Shown here: in pieces, positions 17,671 through 25,774 of the stretch
Layout: the number at the start of each line of letters is the position of its first letter
How positions within the stretch are numbered: the stretch's first letter is position 1
From: Pseudomonas sp. ATCC PTA-122608
Lineage (GTDB): Bacteria; Pseudomonadota; Gammaproteobacteria; Pseudomonadales; Pseudomonadaceae
DNA: 39,619 nucleotides
Assembly: GCF_001952855.1 (NCBI RefSeq)
Contig: NZ_LPNO01000026.1
Coordinates: forward strand, 24,224 to 63,842
Reading direction: 5' to 3'
Made by a program: the position numbers and the translations under genes
Notes under the pieces: generated by a model
What the model was told of the DNA's origin: nothing
The model's input: the letters and a program-made list of their open reading frames with translations, nothing else
Database searches by the model: none

Positions 17671-17691
17671 ACCCACCCCACCCACCCCACC
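17671..17691. repeat. Short C-rich tandem repeat
   Basis: The nine-base unit ACCCACCCC occurs twice in a row and begins a third time, just outside copy B and upstream of the small exported-protein genes. It is strongly strand-asymmetric (no G). Confidence 0.75.
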
Positions 17692-17801
17692 AGAGCCCTC
17701 TGCACAAGGTATGTACATACTCAAGCTCTATTGGCGAAACACGCGCATTGAGACTAGCGTCTTGAGTACGGGATGTACTCACCGGCAGGAGGGAAATGAG
17801 C

Positions 17802-18077
17802 ATGCGTGTTTTACCGCGGGTCGTGTTGTTGTTGAAAGTGCTGGCACTGGCGTCCCTGGGCATATCGTCAGCCTGGGCGCATCAGCCGGCGCAGGGCGAG
17901 ATGCTATTGGCCGCTACAGGGGACCAGACCTGGAAGGACACAGGCAAGACCAGCGGTACCAAGGAAAGCAATTCCGGCAGCTGGAAGCCACAAACCAGCA
18001 CCACCAGCAGCGATGACGCCGAGAACCCGGATAACGAGGGTGAAGACAGCCAAACCTACGATGATGGCAATAGTTGA
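17802..18077 (+). CDS. Small exported acidic protein, paralogue 1 (unrecognised)
   Basis: I do not recognise this gene. It encodes about 91 residues: a clear signal peptide (RVVLLLKVLALASLGISSAWA, with Ala-Trp-Ala before the cut) and a mature chain of about 65 residues without cysteines. The mature chain is polar, Ser/Thr-rich, with an acidic end (DDAENPDNEGEDSQTYDDGN) that looks disordered. An ATG at 17796 is two codons earlier, but GGAGGG at 17788-17793 is too close to it. The ATG at 17802 has proper spacing and aligns without gaps with the next gene's signal peptide. Function unknown. Confidence 0.72.
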   Translation: MRVLPRVVLLLKVLALASLGISSAWAHQPAQGEMLLAATGDQTWKDTGKTSGTKESNSGSWKPQTSTTSSDDAENPDNEGEDSQTYDDGNS

Positions 18078-18189
18078 GTGCGCCGCCGGACTGCGCTGGC
18101 GAAAACCCTGCATGGGGACTAACTTCAACGCTGACGGCGGAAAAAGGCTGTCGTGCGGGATTTACTTACTGACTGGACGGAAATCGACC

Positions 18190-18459
18190 ATGAGTATCTT
18201 TCAACGTGTGGTGCTGTTGCTCAAAGTGCTGGTGATGTTGTCGCTGGGCATGTCCTCTGCGTGGGCCACTACGGCCGTGCAAAGCTATTCCACGGGGTTT
18301 GTGGCAGCGAAGACGGTACAGGCAGGTGGTTTGCAGCTGGCCAAGAGTGAATCCGAGCCTGGTGACGAGGACCAGGGCGGCTCCAAGGATGATGATGATC
18401 AACAAACACCGCCGGATGACGATGATAGCGATGCGGGTGATGGTGACAGCGATACTTGA
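18190..18459 (+). CDS. Small exported acidic protein, paralogue 2 (unrecognised)
   Basis: I do not recognise this gene. Its 89-residue product begins with a 26-residue signal peptide identical at 18 of 26 positions to that of the preceding gene (shared RVVLLLKVL, SLG and SSAWA). The mature part of about 63 residues is unlike its partner except for a strongly acidic tail with runs of Asp (SKDDDDQQ, PPDDDDSDAGDGDSDT). The tail could bind divalent cations or basic partners; that is inference. A longer in-frame frame opens at 18013 but overlaps the first gene and lacks a signal. The ribosome site is weak (GACGGAAA). A 112-base gap separates the pair. Confidence 0.72.
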   Translation: MSIFQRVVLLLKVLVMLSLGMSSAWATTAVQSYSTGFVAAKTVQAGGLQLAKSESEPGDEDQGGSKDDDDQQTPPDDDDSDAGDGDSDT

Positions 18460-18467
18460 GTCGCGCT

Positions 18468-18517
18468 AAAAAAAAGCCCCTCCTGCCAGACAGATGCGCT
18501 ATCCGGCGAGAGGGGCT
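18468..18517 (-). terminator. Intrinsic terminator of the dpp operon
   Basis: Arms AGCCCCTC (18475-18482) and GAGGGGCT (18510-18517) flank about 27 bases. Read on the minus strand the stem is followed by eight U residues. It lies 50 bases past the dppF stop. It may also serve the plus-strand gene weakly. Confidence 0.8.
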
Positions 18518-18567
18518 GTAGAACACAGTCGATGCCCTGGGCTTAACCCCAAGGCATTTTTTGTGGG

Positions 18568-19539
18568 TCAGGCCACGAACTGTTCCGCGTAGTGGCAAGC
18601 CACCTGACGGTTGTCGAGTGGCCGCAACAGTGGCTCGTCGGTGCTGCACAGTTGGGTCGCGTACGGGCAGCGCTTGTGGAAGGCGCAGCCAGACGGCGGG
18701 TTCAGCGGGTTGGGCAGTTCGCCGACGATCTTGATCTTCGGCTTGTTCGGGTCCGGGTGAATGGTCGGGGTCGCCGACAGCAGCGCCTGGGTGTACGGGT
18801 GCAACGGGCGTGCGTAGATATCTTCCTTCGGACCTACTTCCACCGGGCGGCCGAGGTACATCACCATCACGTCATCGGCGACGTGTTGTACCACCGCGAG
18901 GTTGTGGGAGATGAACACGTAGGCGGTGTTGAATTCCTGCTGCAGGTCCATGAACAGGTTAAGCACCTGAGCCTGGATCGACACGTCCAACGCCGAGGTC
19001 GGTTCATCCGCCACCAGCACTTTCGGTTGCAGCATCATCGCCCGGGCCAGTGCGATCCGCTGGCGCTGGCCACCGGAGAACATGTGCGGGTAGCGCTGAT
19101 AATGCTCAGGGCGCAGGCCCACTTGCTTCATCATCGCCTGGACCTTTTCCCGGCGTTCGGCGGCGGACAGGTTGGTGTTGATCAGCAGCGGCTCGCCCAG
19201 TTGGTCACCGACTTTCTGGCGTGGGTTCAACGAGGCGTACGGGCTCTGGAACACCATCTGCACGTCTTTGCGCAATTGCTTGCGCTGGGCCTTGTCGGCG
19301 CCGGCAACTTCCTGGCCGGCGATTTTCAGCGAGCCGGAAGAGGGTTCTTCGATCAGCGTCAGGGCACGGGCCAGGGTGGATTTGCCGCAACCGGATTCGC
19401 CCACGACAGCGAGGGTCTTGCCGGCTTCCAGCTCGAACGACACACCATTGAGCGCGCGCACCAGGGCGTGGCCCTTGAACAGGCCACGGGACACTTCGTA
19501 GTGACGGGTCAGGTCGCGGGCGGTAAGTACGACGGCCAT
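18568..19539 (-). CDS. dppF: Dipeptide ABC transporter ATP-binding protein DppF
   Basis: The 323-residue ATPase is one of two that drive the Dpp dipeptide importer. Walker A GESGCGKST, signature FSGGQRQR, Walker B with VADEPTSALDVSIQ and the switch His in ISHNLAVVQH are visible. The C-terminal oligopeptide-transporter extension carries a cysteine cluster (GCAFHKRCPYATQLC), which in this family can hold an iron-sulfur centre. Its ATG overlaps the dppD stop by one base. It is the last gene of the operon. Confidence 0.94.
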   Translation of the reverse strand: MAVVLTARDLTRHYEVSRGLFKGHALVRALNGVSFELEAGKTLAVVGESGCGKSTLARALTLIEEPSSGSLKIAGQEVAGADKAQRKQLRKDVQMVFQSPYASLNPRQKVGDQLGEPLLINTNLSAAERREKVQAMMKQVGLRPEHYQRYPHMFSGGQRQRIALARAMMLQPKVLVADEPTSALDVSIQAQVLNLFMDLQQEFNTAYVFISHNLAVVQHVADDVMVMYLGRPVEVGPKEDIYARPLHPYTQALLSATPTIHPDPNKPKIKIVGELPNPLNPPSGCAFHKRCPYATQLCSTDEPLLRPLDNRQVACHYAEQFVA

Positions 19540-20507
19540 TACGCCACCTCCTGATTCAGCGGGTAGAAGCAGCGGGCGAGGCTGTTGCTTTTCGGGTCAA
19601 GGCCCGGGCGTTGGGCGCGGCAGGATTCCTGCACATACGGGCAGCGTGGCGACAGCAGGCAACCCTGCGGGCGGTCATAACGGCCGGGAACGATACCCGG
19701 CAGCGTGGCCAGGCGCGTGGCGCCCAGGCTGTGCTCGGGAATCGCCTTGAGCAGCGCTTCGCTGTACGGGTGCGCCGGGATGTCGAACAACTGCGGCACC
19801 TGGCCGACTTCCACGGCTTGGCCGGCGTACATCACGCACACGCGCTGAGCAGTTTCAGCCACCACCGCGAGGTCGTGGGTGATCAGCACCAGGCCCATGT
19901 TCTGCTCTTTCTGCAAGGCCAGCAGCAGTTCCATGATCTGGGCCTGGATGGTCACGTCGAGTGCCGTGGTCGGTTCATCGGCGATCAGCAGTTTCGGCTC
20001 GCCGGCGATGGCCATGGCGATAGCCACACGCTGGCTCATACCACCGGACAGTTGATGCGGGTAGGCATCCATACGGCTGGCAGCGCCCGGGATTTCCACC
20101 TTTTCGAGCAGTTCGATGGCACGCTTGCGCGCTTGCTTGCCGGACATTTTCAAATGCAGGCGCAGTACTTCTTCGATCTGAAAACCCACGGTGTAGCTGG
20201 GGTTCAGGGCGGTCATCGGGTCCTGGAAAACCATCGCCAGGTCTTTACCGACGATCTGCCGGCGCTGGCGGTTGCTCAGCTTGAGCATGTCCTTGCCGTC
20301 GAAGTTCAGGGCGTCGGCGGTGACGATGCCGGGGTGCTCGATCAGGCCCATCAGCGCCATCATGGTCACGGATTTACCCGAACCCGACTCGCCAACGATC
20401 GCCAGTACTTCGCCTTTGTCGACGGAGATGTCGAGGCCATCGACCACCGGCACGGCGGTCTTGTCGCCGAAGCGGACATTGAGATTCTTGATTTCTAGCA
20501 GTGACAT
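19539..20507 (-). CDS. dppD: Dipeptide ABC transporter ATP-binding protein DppD
   Basis: The 322-residue partner ATPase of DppF. Walker A GESGSGKS, signature LSGGMSQR, Walker B IADEPTTALDVTIQ and ITHDLAVVAE are present. The C-terminal extension again has cysteines (GCLLSPRCPYVQESC). The start at 20507 follows GGAGATTCCC and gives the family N-terminus (MSLLEIKNLNV); the longer frame to 20552 overlaps dppC. It is translationally coupled to dppF. Confidence 0.94.
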   Translation of the reverse strand: MSLLEIKNLNVRFGDKTAVPVVDGLDISVDKGEVLAIVGESGSGKSVTMMALMGLIEHPGIVTADALNFDGKDMLKLSNRQRRQIVGKDLAMVFQDPMTALNPSYTVGFQIEEVLRLHLKMSGKQARKRAIELLEKVEIPGAASRMDAYPHQLSGGMSQRVAIAMAIAGEPKLLIADEPTTALDVTIQAQIMELLLALQKEQNMGLVLITHDLAVVAETAQRVCVMYAGQAVEVGQVPQLFDIPAHPYSEALLKAIPEHSLGATRLATLPGIVPGRYDRPQGCLLSPRCPYVQESCRAQRPGLDPKSNSLARCFYPLNQEVA

Positions 20508-20517
20508 GGGAATCTCC

Positions 20518-21435
20518 TCAGGCGGCGTTCTTGAGTTTCGGGTCCAGCGCATCGCGCAGGCCGTCGCCCATCAGGTTGATTGCCAGCACGCTGAGCAAAA
20601 TGGTCAAGCCAGGCAGGCTCACTACCCACCAGGCGCGTTCGATGTAGTCGCGGGCCGAAGCCAGCATGGTGCCCCACTCCGGGGTTGGCGGTTGTACGCC
20701 AAGGCCCAGGAAGCCAAGGGCTGCGGCATCGAGAATTGCCGAGGAGAAACTCAGGGTGGCCTGAACGATCAACGGTGCCATGCAGTTAGGCAGCACGGTG
20801 ACGAACATCAGGCGCGGCAGGCCGGCGCCGGCGAGGCGGGCGGCGGTCACGTAGTCACGGTTCAGTTCGCCCATCACCGCAGCACGGGTCAGGCGGACAT
20901 AGGACGGCAGCGACACGATCGCGATGGCGATCACGGTGTTGATCAGGCCAGGGCCGAGGATCGCGACAATGGCCACAGCCAGCAGCAGCGATGGCAGGGC
21001 CAGCATGATGTCCATCAGACGCATGATGGTCGGGCCAAGCATGCGTGGGAAGAAACCGGCGAACAGACCCAGCAGGATCCCCGGGATCAGCGACATGACT
21101 ACCGACGACAAGCCGATCAGCAAGGACAGGCGCGAACCCTGGATCAGGCGCGACAGCAGGTCACGGCCCAGTTCGTCGGTGCCCAGCAGGAACTGGATCT
21201 GCCCACCTTCCAGCCAGGCCGGAGGGGTCAGCAGGAAGTCACGGTATTGCTCGCTCGGGTTGTGCGGGGCCACCCAAGGGGCGAACAGCGCGCAAAACAC
21301 TACCAGCAACATGAACAGCAGGCCGGCAACGGCGCCTTTGTTCTTGGAGAAGGCTTGCCAGAATTCTTTGTACGGGGACGGGTACAGCAGGCTTTGATCG
21401 ACTGCTACCGCGGGAGTAGGTGTGGTCATGGTCAT
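20518..21435 (-). CDS. dppC: Dipeptide ABC transporter permease DppC
   Basis: The 305-residue inner-membrane permease pairs with DppB. It has an N-terminal cytoplasmic tail, an early membrane segment (AGLLFMLLVVFCALFAPWVA), the family motif LLGTDELGRDLLSRLI, and the ATPase-contact loop DYVTAARLAGAGLPRLMF. Two ATGs lie two codons apart at the start (21435 and 21429); the first is used here. It is separated from dppB by four bases and from dppD by ten. Confidence 0.94.
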   Translation of the reverse strand: MTMTTPTPAVAVDQSLLYPSPYKEFWQAFSKNKGAVAGLLFMLLVVFCALFAPWVAPHNPSEQYRDFLLTPPAWLEGGQIQFLLGTDELGRDLLSRLIQGSRLSLLIGLSSVVMSLIPGILLGLFAGFFPRMLGPTIMRLMDIMLALPSLLLAVAIVAILGPGLINTVIAIAIVSLPSYVRLTRAAVMGELNRDYVTAARLAGAGLPRLMFVTVLPNCMAPLIVQATLSFSSAILDAAALGFLGLGVQPPTPEWGTMLASARDYIERAWWVVSLPGLTILLSVLAINLMGDGLRDALDPKLKNAA

Positions 21436-21439
21436 GATC

Positions 21440-22450
21440 TCAGCGCTGGTGACGGATGCGTGGGTTGGCGAAGCCGTAGAGGATGTCCACCACGAAGTTC
21501 ACCAGAATCACCAGGCAGGCGATTAACAGGATACCGTTTTGCACCACGGGATAGTCCCGTGCGCCAATGGCTTCAATCAGCCATTTGCCGATGCCGGGCC
21601 ACGAGAAGATGGTTTCGGTCAGGACCGCACCCGCCAGCAGCGTGCCGACTTGCAGGCCGACCACGGTGAGTACCGGGATCAACGCGTTACGCAGGCCGTG
21701 GACGAATACCACGCGTGCCGGCGACAGGCCTTTGGCCTTGGCGGTACGGATGTAGTCTTCACGCAGGACTTCAAGCATCGACGAACGGGTCATCCGCGCG
21801 ATCACGGCCAGCGGGATGGTGCCGAGCACGATGGCCGGCAGGATCAGGTGGTGCAACGCATCCCAGAACGCGTCCGGCTCGTCAGCCAGCAGGGTGTCGA
21901 TCAACATGAAACCGGTGCGCGGCTCGATGTCGTAGAGCAGGTCGATCCGTCCCGACACTGGCGTCCAGCCCAGGCTCACGGAGAAGAACATGATCAGGAT
22001 CAGGCCCCACCAGAAGATCGGCATCGAATATCCCGCCAGGGAGATGCCCATCACCCCATGGTCGAACAGGGATCCTCGTTTCAAGGCCGCGATCACCCCG
22101 GCTAACAGCCCCAGGATGCCGGCGAACAACAGGGCGGCCATGGACAGTTCCAGGGTCGCCGGGAAGAGGGCGGTGAACTCGGTCCACACGCTGGTACGGG
22201 TACGCAGCGATTCGCCAAGGTCCCCTTGGGCGAGCTTGCCGACGTAGTCCAGGTATTGCGCATACAACGGCTTGTTAAGGCCAAGGCGTTCCATTGCCTG
22301 TGCGTGCATCTCGGGGTCGACTCGTCGTTCGCCCATCATGACTTCGACGGGGTCGCCTGGGATCATGCGAATCAACGCGAACGTCAGCAAGGTGATGCCG
22401 AAAAACGTGGGGATCAGTAACCCCAATCGGCGGGCAATAAAACTAAACAT
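21440..22450 (-). CDS. dppB: Dipeptide ABC transporter permease DppB
   Basis: The 336-residue permease starts MFSFIARRLGLLIPTFFGIT, exactly the DppB pattern and length. Membrane segments and the ATPase-contact loop DYIRTAKAKGLSPARVVFVH are visible, followed by GTLLAGAVLTETIFSWPGIG. The in-frame extension to 22498 would include the intercistronic hairpin and is rejected. It follows the binding-protein gene dppA by 76 bases containing that hairpin. Confidence 0.95.
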   Translation of the reverse strand: MFSFIARRLGLLIPTFFGITLLTFALIRMIPGDPVEVMMGERRVDPEMHAQAMERLGLNKPLYAQYLDYVGKLAQGDLGESLRTRTSVWTEFTALFPATLELSMAALLFAGILGLLAGVIAALKRGSLFDHGVMGISLAGYSMPIFWWGLILIMFFSVSLGWTPVSGRIDLLYDIEPRTGFMLIDTLLADEPDAFWDALHHLILPAIVLGTIPLAVIARMTRSSMLEVLREDYIRTAKAKGLSPARVVFVHGLRNALIPVLTVVGLQVGTLLAGAVLTETIFSWPGIGKWLIEAIGARDYPVVQNGILLIACLVILVNFVVDILYGFANPRIRHQR

Positions 22451-22485
22451 CTTGTTGTGTACCTCAATCAGCCGGTTAGGCAGGT

Positions 22486-22513
22486 TCGGCACCGTCAATG
22501 TCGACGGTGCCGA
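22486..22513 (-). other. Intercistronic hairpin between dppA and dppB
   Basis: Arms TCGGCACCGTC (22486-22496) and GACGGTGCCGA (22503-22513) are perfectly complementary around six bases. No U-run follows on the minus strand. Such stems after binding-protein genes often protect the upstream mRNA, allowing more DppA than membrane parts. Confidence 0.8.
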
Positions 22514-22526
22514 GCGTTTCTCTTAT

Positions 22527-24125
22527 TTACTTCACCTGGGTGGTGGCAAAGTTATTTGTAGTCAGAGGGCTTTGGGTAAAACCTTCGACGTTTTTACGCA
22601 TGGCGGTAAACATTTTCGGGTAAGCCATGGGAATCCATGGTTGGTCCTTGTCGAAAACGTCCATTGCTTGTTCATAGAGTGCAGCGCGCTGGGTGGGTTC
22701 AGCGATAGCGCGCGCCTTGTCGATCAAGTCTTGAAACTCTTTGTTACACCAGCGGGCGTAGTTTTCGCCGTTTTTCGCTGCATCGCAACTCAAGTTCGGG
22801 GTGAGGAAGTTATCCGGGTCCCCGTTGTCCCCCGCCCAACCGGCGGAGACCATGTCATGTTCGCCATTCTTGGCGCGTTTGAGCATTTCGCCCCATTCCA
22901 TGACCTTGATGTTCACTTTCAGGCCGATTTGCGCCAGGTCCGCCTGCATGCGCTGGGCGCCGAGCATCGGGTTGGGGTTGGTCGGGCCGCCGCCGTTACG
23001 GGTGAACAGGGTGAACTCGGTGCCTTCCGGTACGCCGGCTTCCTTGAGCAGGGCGCGGGCCTTGTCCAGGTCACGCGGCGGGTTTTTCAGCTTGTCGCTG
23101 AAGCCCAGCAGGGTTGGCGGGTACGGGCCGGTGGCATCGATGGAGTTGCCTTTGCCGTACAGGGATTCGTTGTAGCCTTTCTTGTCGAACGCGATGTTGA
23201 TCGCGTGACGTACCCGCGCGTCGCTCATGTACTTGTGGGTGGTGTTCAGGGCGGTGTAGGCGGTGGTCATCGCTGCCAGTTCCGCAACCTTCAGGTTCGG
23301 GTCGGCCTTCATGCTCGGCACGTCATCCGGTTTTGGGTACAGCGCGATCTGGCATTCGTTGGCCTTGAGCTTTTGCAGGCGCACGTTGTTGTCAGTGGTG
23401 ATGGCCAGGATCAACGGATCCGCCGGCGGCTTGCCACGGAAGTAGTCCGGGTTGGCCTTGAAGCGCACTTGGGCGTCTTTGGCGTAGCGGGTGAAGATGA
23501 ACGGGCCGGTGCCGATGGGCTTGGCGTTCAGGTCATCGGTCTTGCCGGACTTGAGCAACTGGTCGGCGTATTCGGCGGAGTGAATCGAGGAAAATGCCAT
23601 GGCCAGGTCGGCCAGGAACGGTGCTTCAGGGCGGGTCAGGGTGAAGACCACGGTGTGGTCATCGGTCTTCGTTACGCTCTTGAGCAGTTCCTTGAAACCC
23701 ATGCTTTCGAAGTACGGGTAGCCCACGTTGGACTTGTTGTGCCACGGGTGATTCGGGTCCAGCTGGCGCTGGAAACTCCAGAGCACGTCGTCGGCGTTCA
23801 GGTTGCGCGTGGGTTTGAAGTAGTCGGTGGTGTGGAACTTGATGTCGTCACGCAGGTGAAAGGTGTAGGTCAGGCCATCGGCGCTGATTTCCGGCAGTTC
23901 CTTGGCGAGGGCCGGGATCACGTCGGTGGTGCCGGGCTTGAAGTCCACCAGTCGGTTGAACATGGTTTCAGCGGCGGCGTCAGCGGTGACGGCCGTGGTG
24001 TACAAGACCGGATCGAAACCTTCCGGGCTGGCTTCGGTGCAGACGACCAACGGTTTGGCCGAGATGCCAACAGCGACGCTCAACAGCGCAGCGGCAATGG
24101 CAGCTTGTAACGGGAGCATTTTCAT
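22527..24125 (-). CDS. dppA: Dipeptide-binding protein DppA (nearest to dppBCDF)
   Basis: The 532-residue periplasmic binding protein (SBP family 5) delivers di- or tripeptides to DppBCDF. The signal peptide ends ...VAVGISA, followed by LVVCTEASPEGFDP, the Pseudomonas DppA-type mature start. Typical stretches are DGLTYTFHLRDDIKFHTTDYF, KPIGTGPFIFTRY and GWAGDNGDPDNFLTPN. It is the most divergent of the four binding proteins here (IKVMEWGEMLKRAKNGEHD where the others have IVSYEWGEYIKR). It lies directly upstream of dppB and downstream of opdP. Confidence 0.94.
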   Translation of the reverse strand: MKMLPLQAAIAAALLSVAVGISAKPLVVCTEASPEGFDPVLYTTAVTADAAAETMFNRLVDFKPGTTDVIPALAKELPEISADGLTYTFHLRDDIKFHTTDYFKPTRNLNADDVLWSFQRQLDPNHPWHNKSNVGYPYFESMGFKELLKSVTKTDDHTVVFTLTRPEAPFLADLAMAFSSIHSAEYADQLLKSGKTDDLNAKPIGTGPFIFTRYAKDAQVRFKANPDYFRGKPPADPLILAITTDNNVRLQKLKANECQIALYPKPDDVPSMKADPNLKVAELAAMTTAYTALNTTHKYMSDARVRHAINIAFDKKGYNESLYGKGNSIDATGPYPPTLLGFSDKLKNPPRDLDKARALLKEAGVPEGTEFTLFTRNGGGPTNPNPMLGAQRMQADLAQIGLKVNIKVMEWGEMLKRAKNGEHDMVSAGWAGDNGDPDNFLTPNLSCDAAKNGENYARWCNKEFQDLIDKARAIAEPTQRAALYEQAMDVFDKDQPWIPMAYPKMFTAMRKNVEGFTQSPLTTNNFATTQVK

Positions 24126-24164
24126 CTAAGAGCCCTCTGCAATCGATTGGACCAGACAAGCGTA

Positions 24165-24193
24165 GGCGGCGGGCTCGTCCTGAGCCCGCCGCC
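24165..24193 (-). other. Intercistronic hairpin between opdP and dppA
   Basis: A perfect 12-base stem, GGCGGCGGGCTC with GAGCCCGCCGCC, closes a five-base loop (AGGAC on the minus strand). There is no U-run. It may stabilise the opdP 3' end. The exposed GGA in the loop resembles, but does not fully match, RsmA/CsrA sites. Confidence 0.8.
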
Positions 24194-24206
24194 CACCTGG
24201 CGCTGA

Positions 24207-25604
24207 TTAAAGAATGTTGAACGGGATGGTGGTCACCAGGCGGAACTCACGCAGGTTGCCGTCAGCCTGGTTGGCGCTGGCACGGTGAGTCACGTAGGTA
24301 CCGCGGAAGGTAGTGGCCTTGAGTGCGCCGCTCTGGATCGCGTAAGCCGCGCCTACACCGTATTCCTGGTGTTTCTCGCCGTCCTGGGCCTGAATGCCGT
24401 TGTAGGCAAAGCCCGCGCGGCCGCCGTCGCCGGTGTAGTGAGTACCGTCGATACCCCAGCCACGCGCCGAGTAGATGTTGAACTTCAGGCCTGGCACGCC
24501 GTATTCGGCCATGTTAATGCCGTAGGCAATCTGGAAGGACTTCTCGTTCGGACCGTTAAAGTCGGACGTCAGGGAGTTGGCCAGGTAGATGCCGTTGGTT
24601 TCGTGCAGGTAGTCGAAGTACTCGTCACCGTTCACGGCCTGGTACGAGAAGGTCAGGCTGTGAGCCTGGTGGGTCAGGCCGAACGACAGCGAGTAAGTGT
24701 CGTTGTCGATCTTGCCCATCAACTTTTTGCCTTCGTCGACGGTTTTGTAGTAGTTCAGGCCAGTGGTCAGGGACAGGGTCTGGCTGTCACCCAGCTCGTG
24801 GGTAGCGCCGAAGTAGTACTGGTTCCAGAAGTCTTCCACGTTGGCGGCAAACAGGCTGGTCTTCAGGCTCTTGAATGGCTGGTAGTTGACGCCAAAGGTG
24901 TTGACCTTGTCGGTTTCCTGGCGGCCATTGCCATATTCACTGCGGAATTTCGACAGGCTCTGCTCGGTCCGTGGCGAAACGCGGTCAAACACGCCGCCCT
25001 GGAACGACAGGTTGCTGAACTCTTCGCTGTTGAAGCTCACACCTTCAAAGCTCGAAGGCAGCGCACGGTTGCCGATGGTGTCGACGATGCCGCTGCTGAA
25101 GTTCTGGCGACCGGCAGTCAAGGTGGTGTTCGAGACACGGAACTTGACGTTGGCCAGGCCCAGTTTGCTCCACTGGTCTACAGCGTCGCCGTCGGAGTCG
25201 GCCAGGGTACGGTTGGAACCGCCCTTGATGTCGCGCTTGCTACGGTCCAGGACCACAGCATTGTAGACCGCAACCTCAGTGCTCACGCCCACGGTGCCTT
25301 GGGTGAAGCCCGAGGTAGCGTTGAGGATGGTGCCTTGCACCCAGTTGGTACGGTAATTGTCAGTACGGGCTTCGCCGTGCTTCTGATAGGTGAATTTGCT
25401 GCCGCGGAAGCGTTGTTCGTTGGAGAACCAGTTACGGGTTGTACCGCCCAGGCTGAATCCATCGATAAAGCCTTTGGCCTCGCTTTGGGCGCTGGTGCCG
25501 GCCAGTGTGGTTGGAACGAAGTCCTGGCTTGCAGGTTCAGCGTAGGCGGTAGCCGTGATGCTGCTGATGGCCAGGGCCAGTAGCGCGGTGCTGCTCAGTT
25601 TCAT
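24207..25604 (-). CDS. opdP: OprD-family outer-membrane porin OpdP
   Basis: The 465-residue OprD-family channel is expected to admit dipeptides through the outer membrane. A signal peptide (MKLSSTALLALAISSITATA) is followed by the mature chain. GFIDGFSLGGTTRNWFSNEQRF and LTAGRQNFSSGIVDTIGNRALP are OprD-family signatures, and the chain ends FREF-type FNIL. The ATG at 25604 is preceded by AAAGGAG, which decides against the long upstream extension. It is embedded among dipeptide-binding proteins and dppBCDF as in PAO1, where OpdP takes up glycine-glutamate, so the symbol follows from family plus context. Confidence 0.88.
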   Translation of the reverse strand: MKLSSTALLALAISSITATAYAEPASQDFVPTTLAGTSAQSEAKGFIDGFSLGGTTRNWFSNEQRFRGSKFTYQKHGEARTDNYRTNWVQGTILNATSGFTQGTVGVSTEVAVYNAVVLDRSKRDIKGGSNRTLADSDGDAVDQWSKLGLANVKFRVSNTTLTAGRQNFSSGIVDTIGNRALPSSFEGVSFNSEEFSNLSFQGGVFDRVSPRTEQSLSKFRSEYGNGRQETDKVNTFGVNYQPFKSLKTSLFAANVEDFWNQYYFGATHELGDSQTLSLTTGLNYYKTVDEGKKLMGKIDNDTYSLSFGLTHQAHSLTFSYQAVNGDEYFDYLHETNGIYLANSLTSDFNGPNEKSFQIAYGINMAEYGVPGLKFNIYSARGWGIDGTHYTGDGGRAGFAYNGIQAQDGEKHQEYGVGAAYAIQSGALKATTFRGTYVTHRASANQADGNLREFRLVTTIPFNIL

Positions 25605-25687
25605 GGGTGAAGCTCCTTTGGTTCTCTTTTTAATGCCGGTCTTTTTAGGTGAACCGGCTATTGGGTGTGTAACTCTTTCAAGCCTTT

Positions 25688-25699
25688 GCAAACGTTTGC
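25688..25699. promoter_or_regulatory. LacI-family-like operator palindrome upstream of opdP
   Basis: GCAAACGTTTGC is a perfect 12-base palindrome identical to the core of LacI/GalR-family operators such as PurR sites. It lies 84 bases before opdP. A second dyad, CTGCACGTTTGCAG, lies at 25724-25737. The regulator is not in the window. Confidence 0.45.
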
Positions 25700-25736
25700 C
25701 CGAGGGTAAAACCCGAAATAAGGCTGCACGTTTGCA

Positions 25737-25758
25737 GCAGGGTGAATTCTCACCCTGC
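25737..25758 (-). other. Intercistronic hairpin between the third binding-protein gene and opdP
   Basis: Arms GCAGGGTGA (25737-25745) and TCACCCTGC (25750-25758) flank ATTC. No U-run follows on the minus strand. It is 16 bases past the stop of the upstream gene. Confidence 0.75.
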
Positions 25759-25774
25759 GCAATCCGGTTATTTT

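Noticed and set aside
24177..24181. RsmA/CsrA binding site in the loop of the opdP-dppA hairpin
   Set aside because: The loop shows AGGAC, but the full ANGGA motif is not met because the base two before GG is C. Kept only as a remark.
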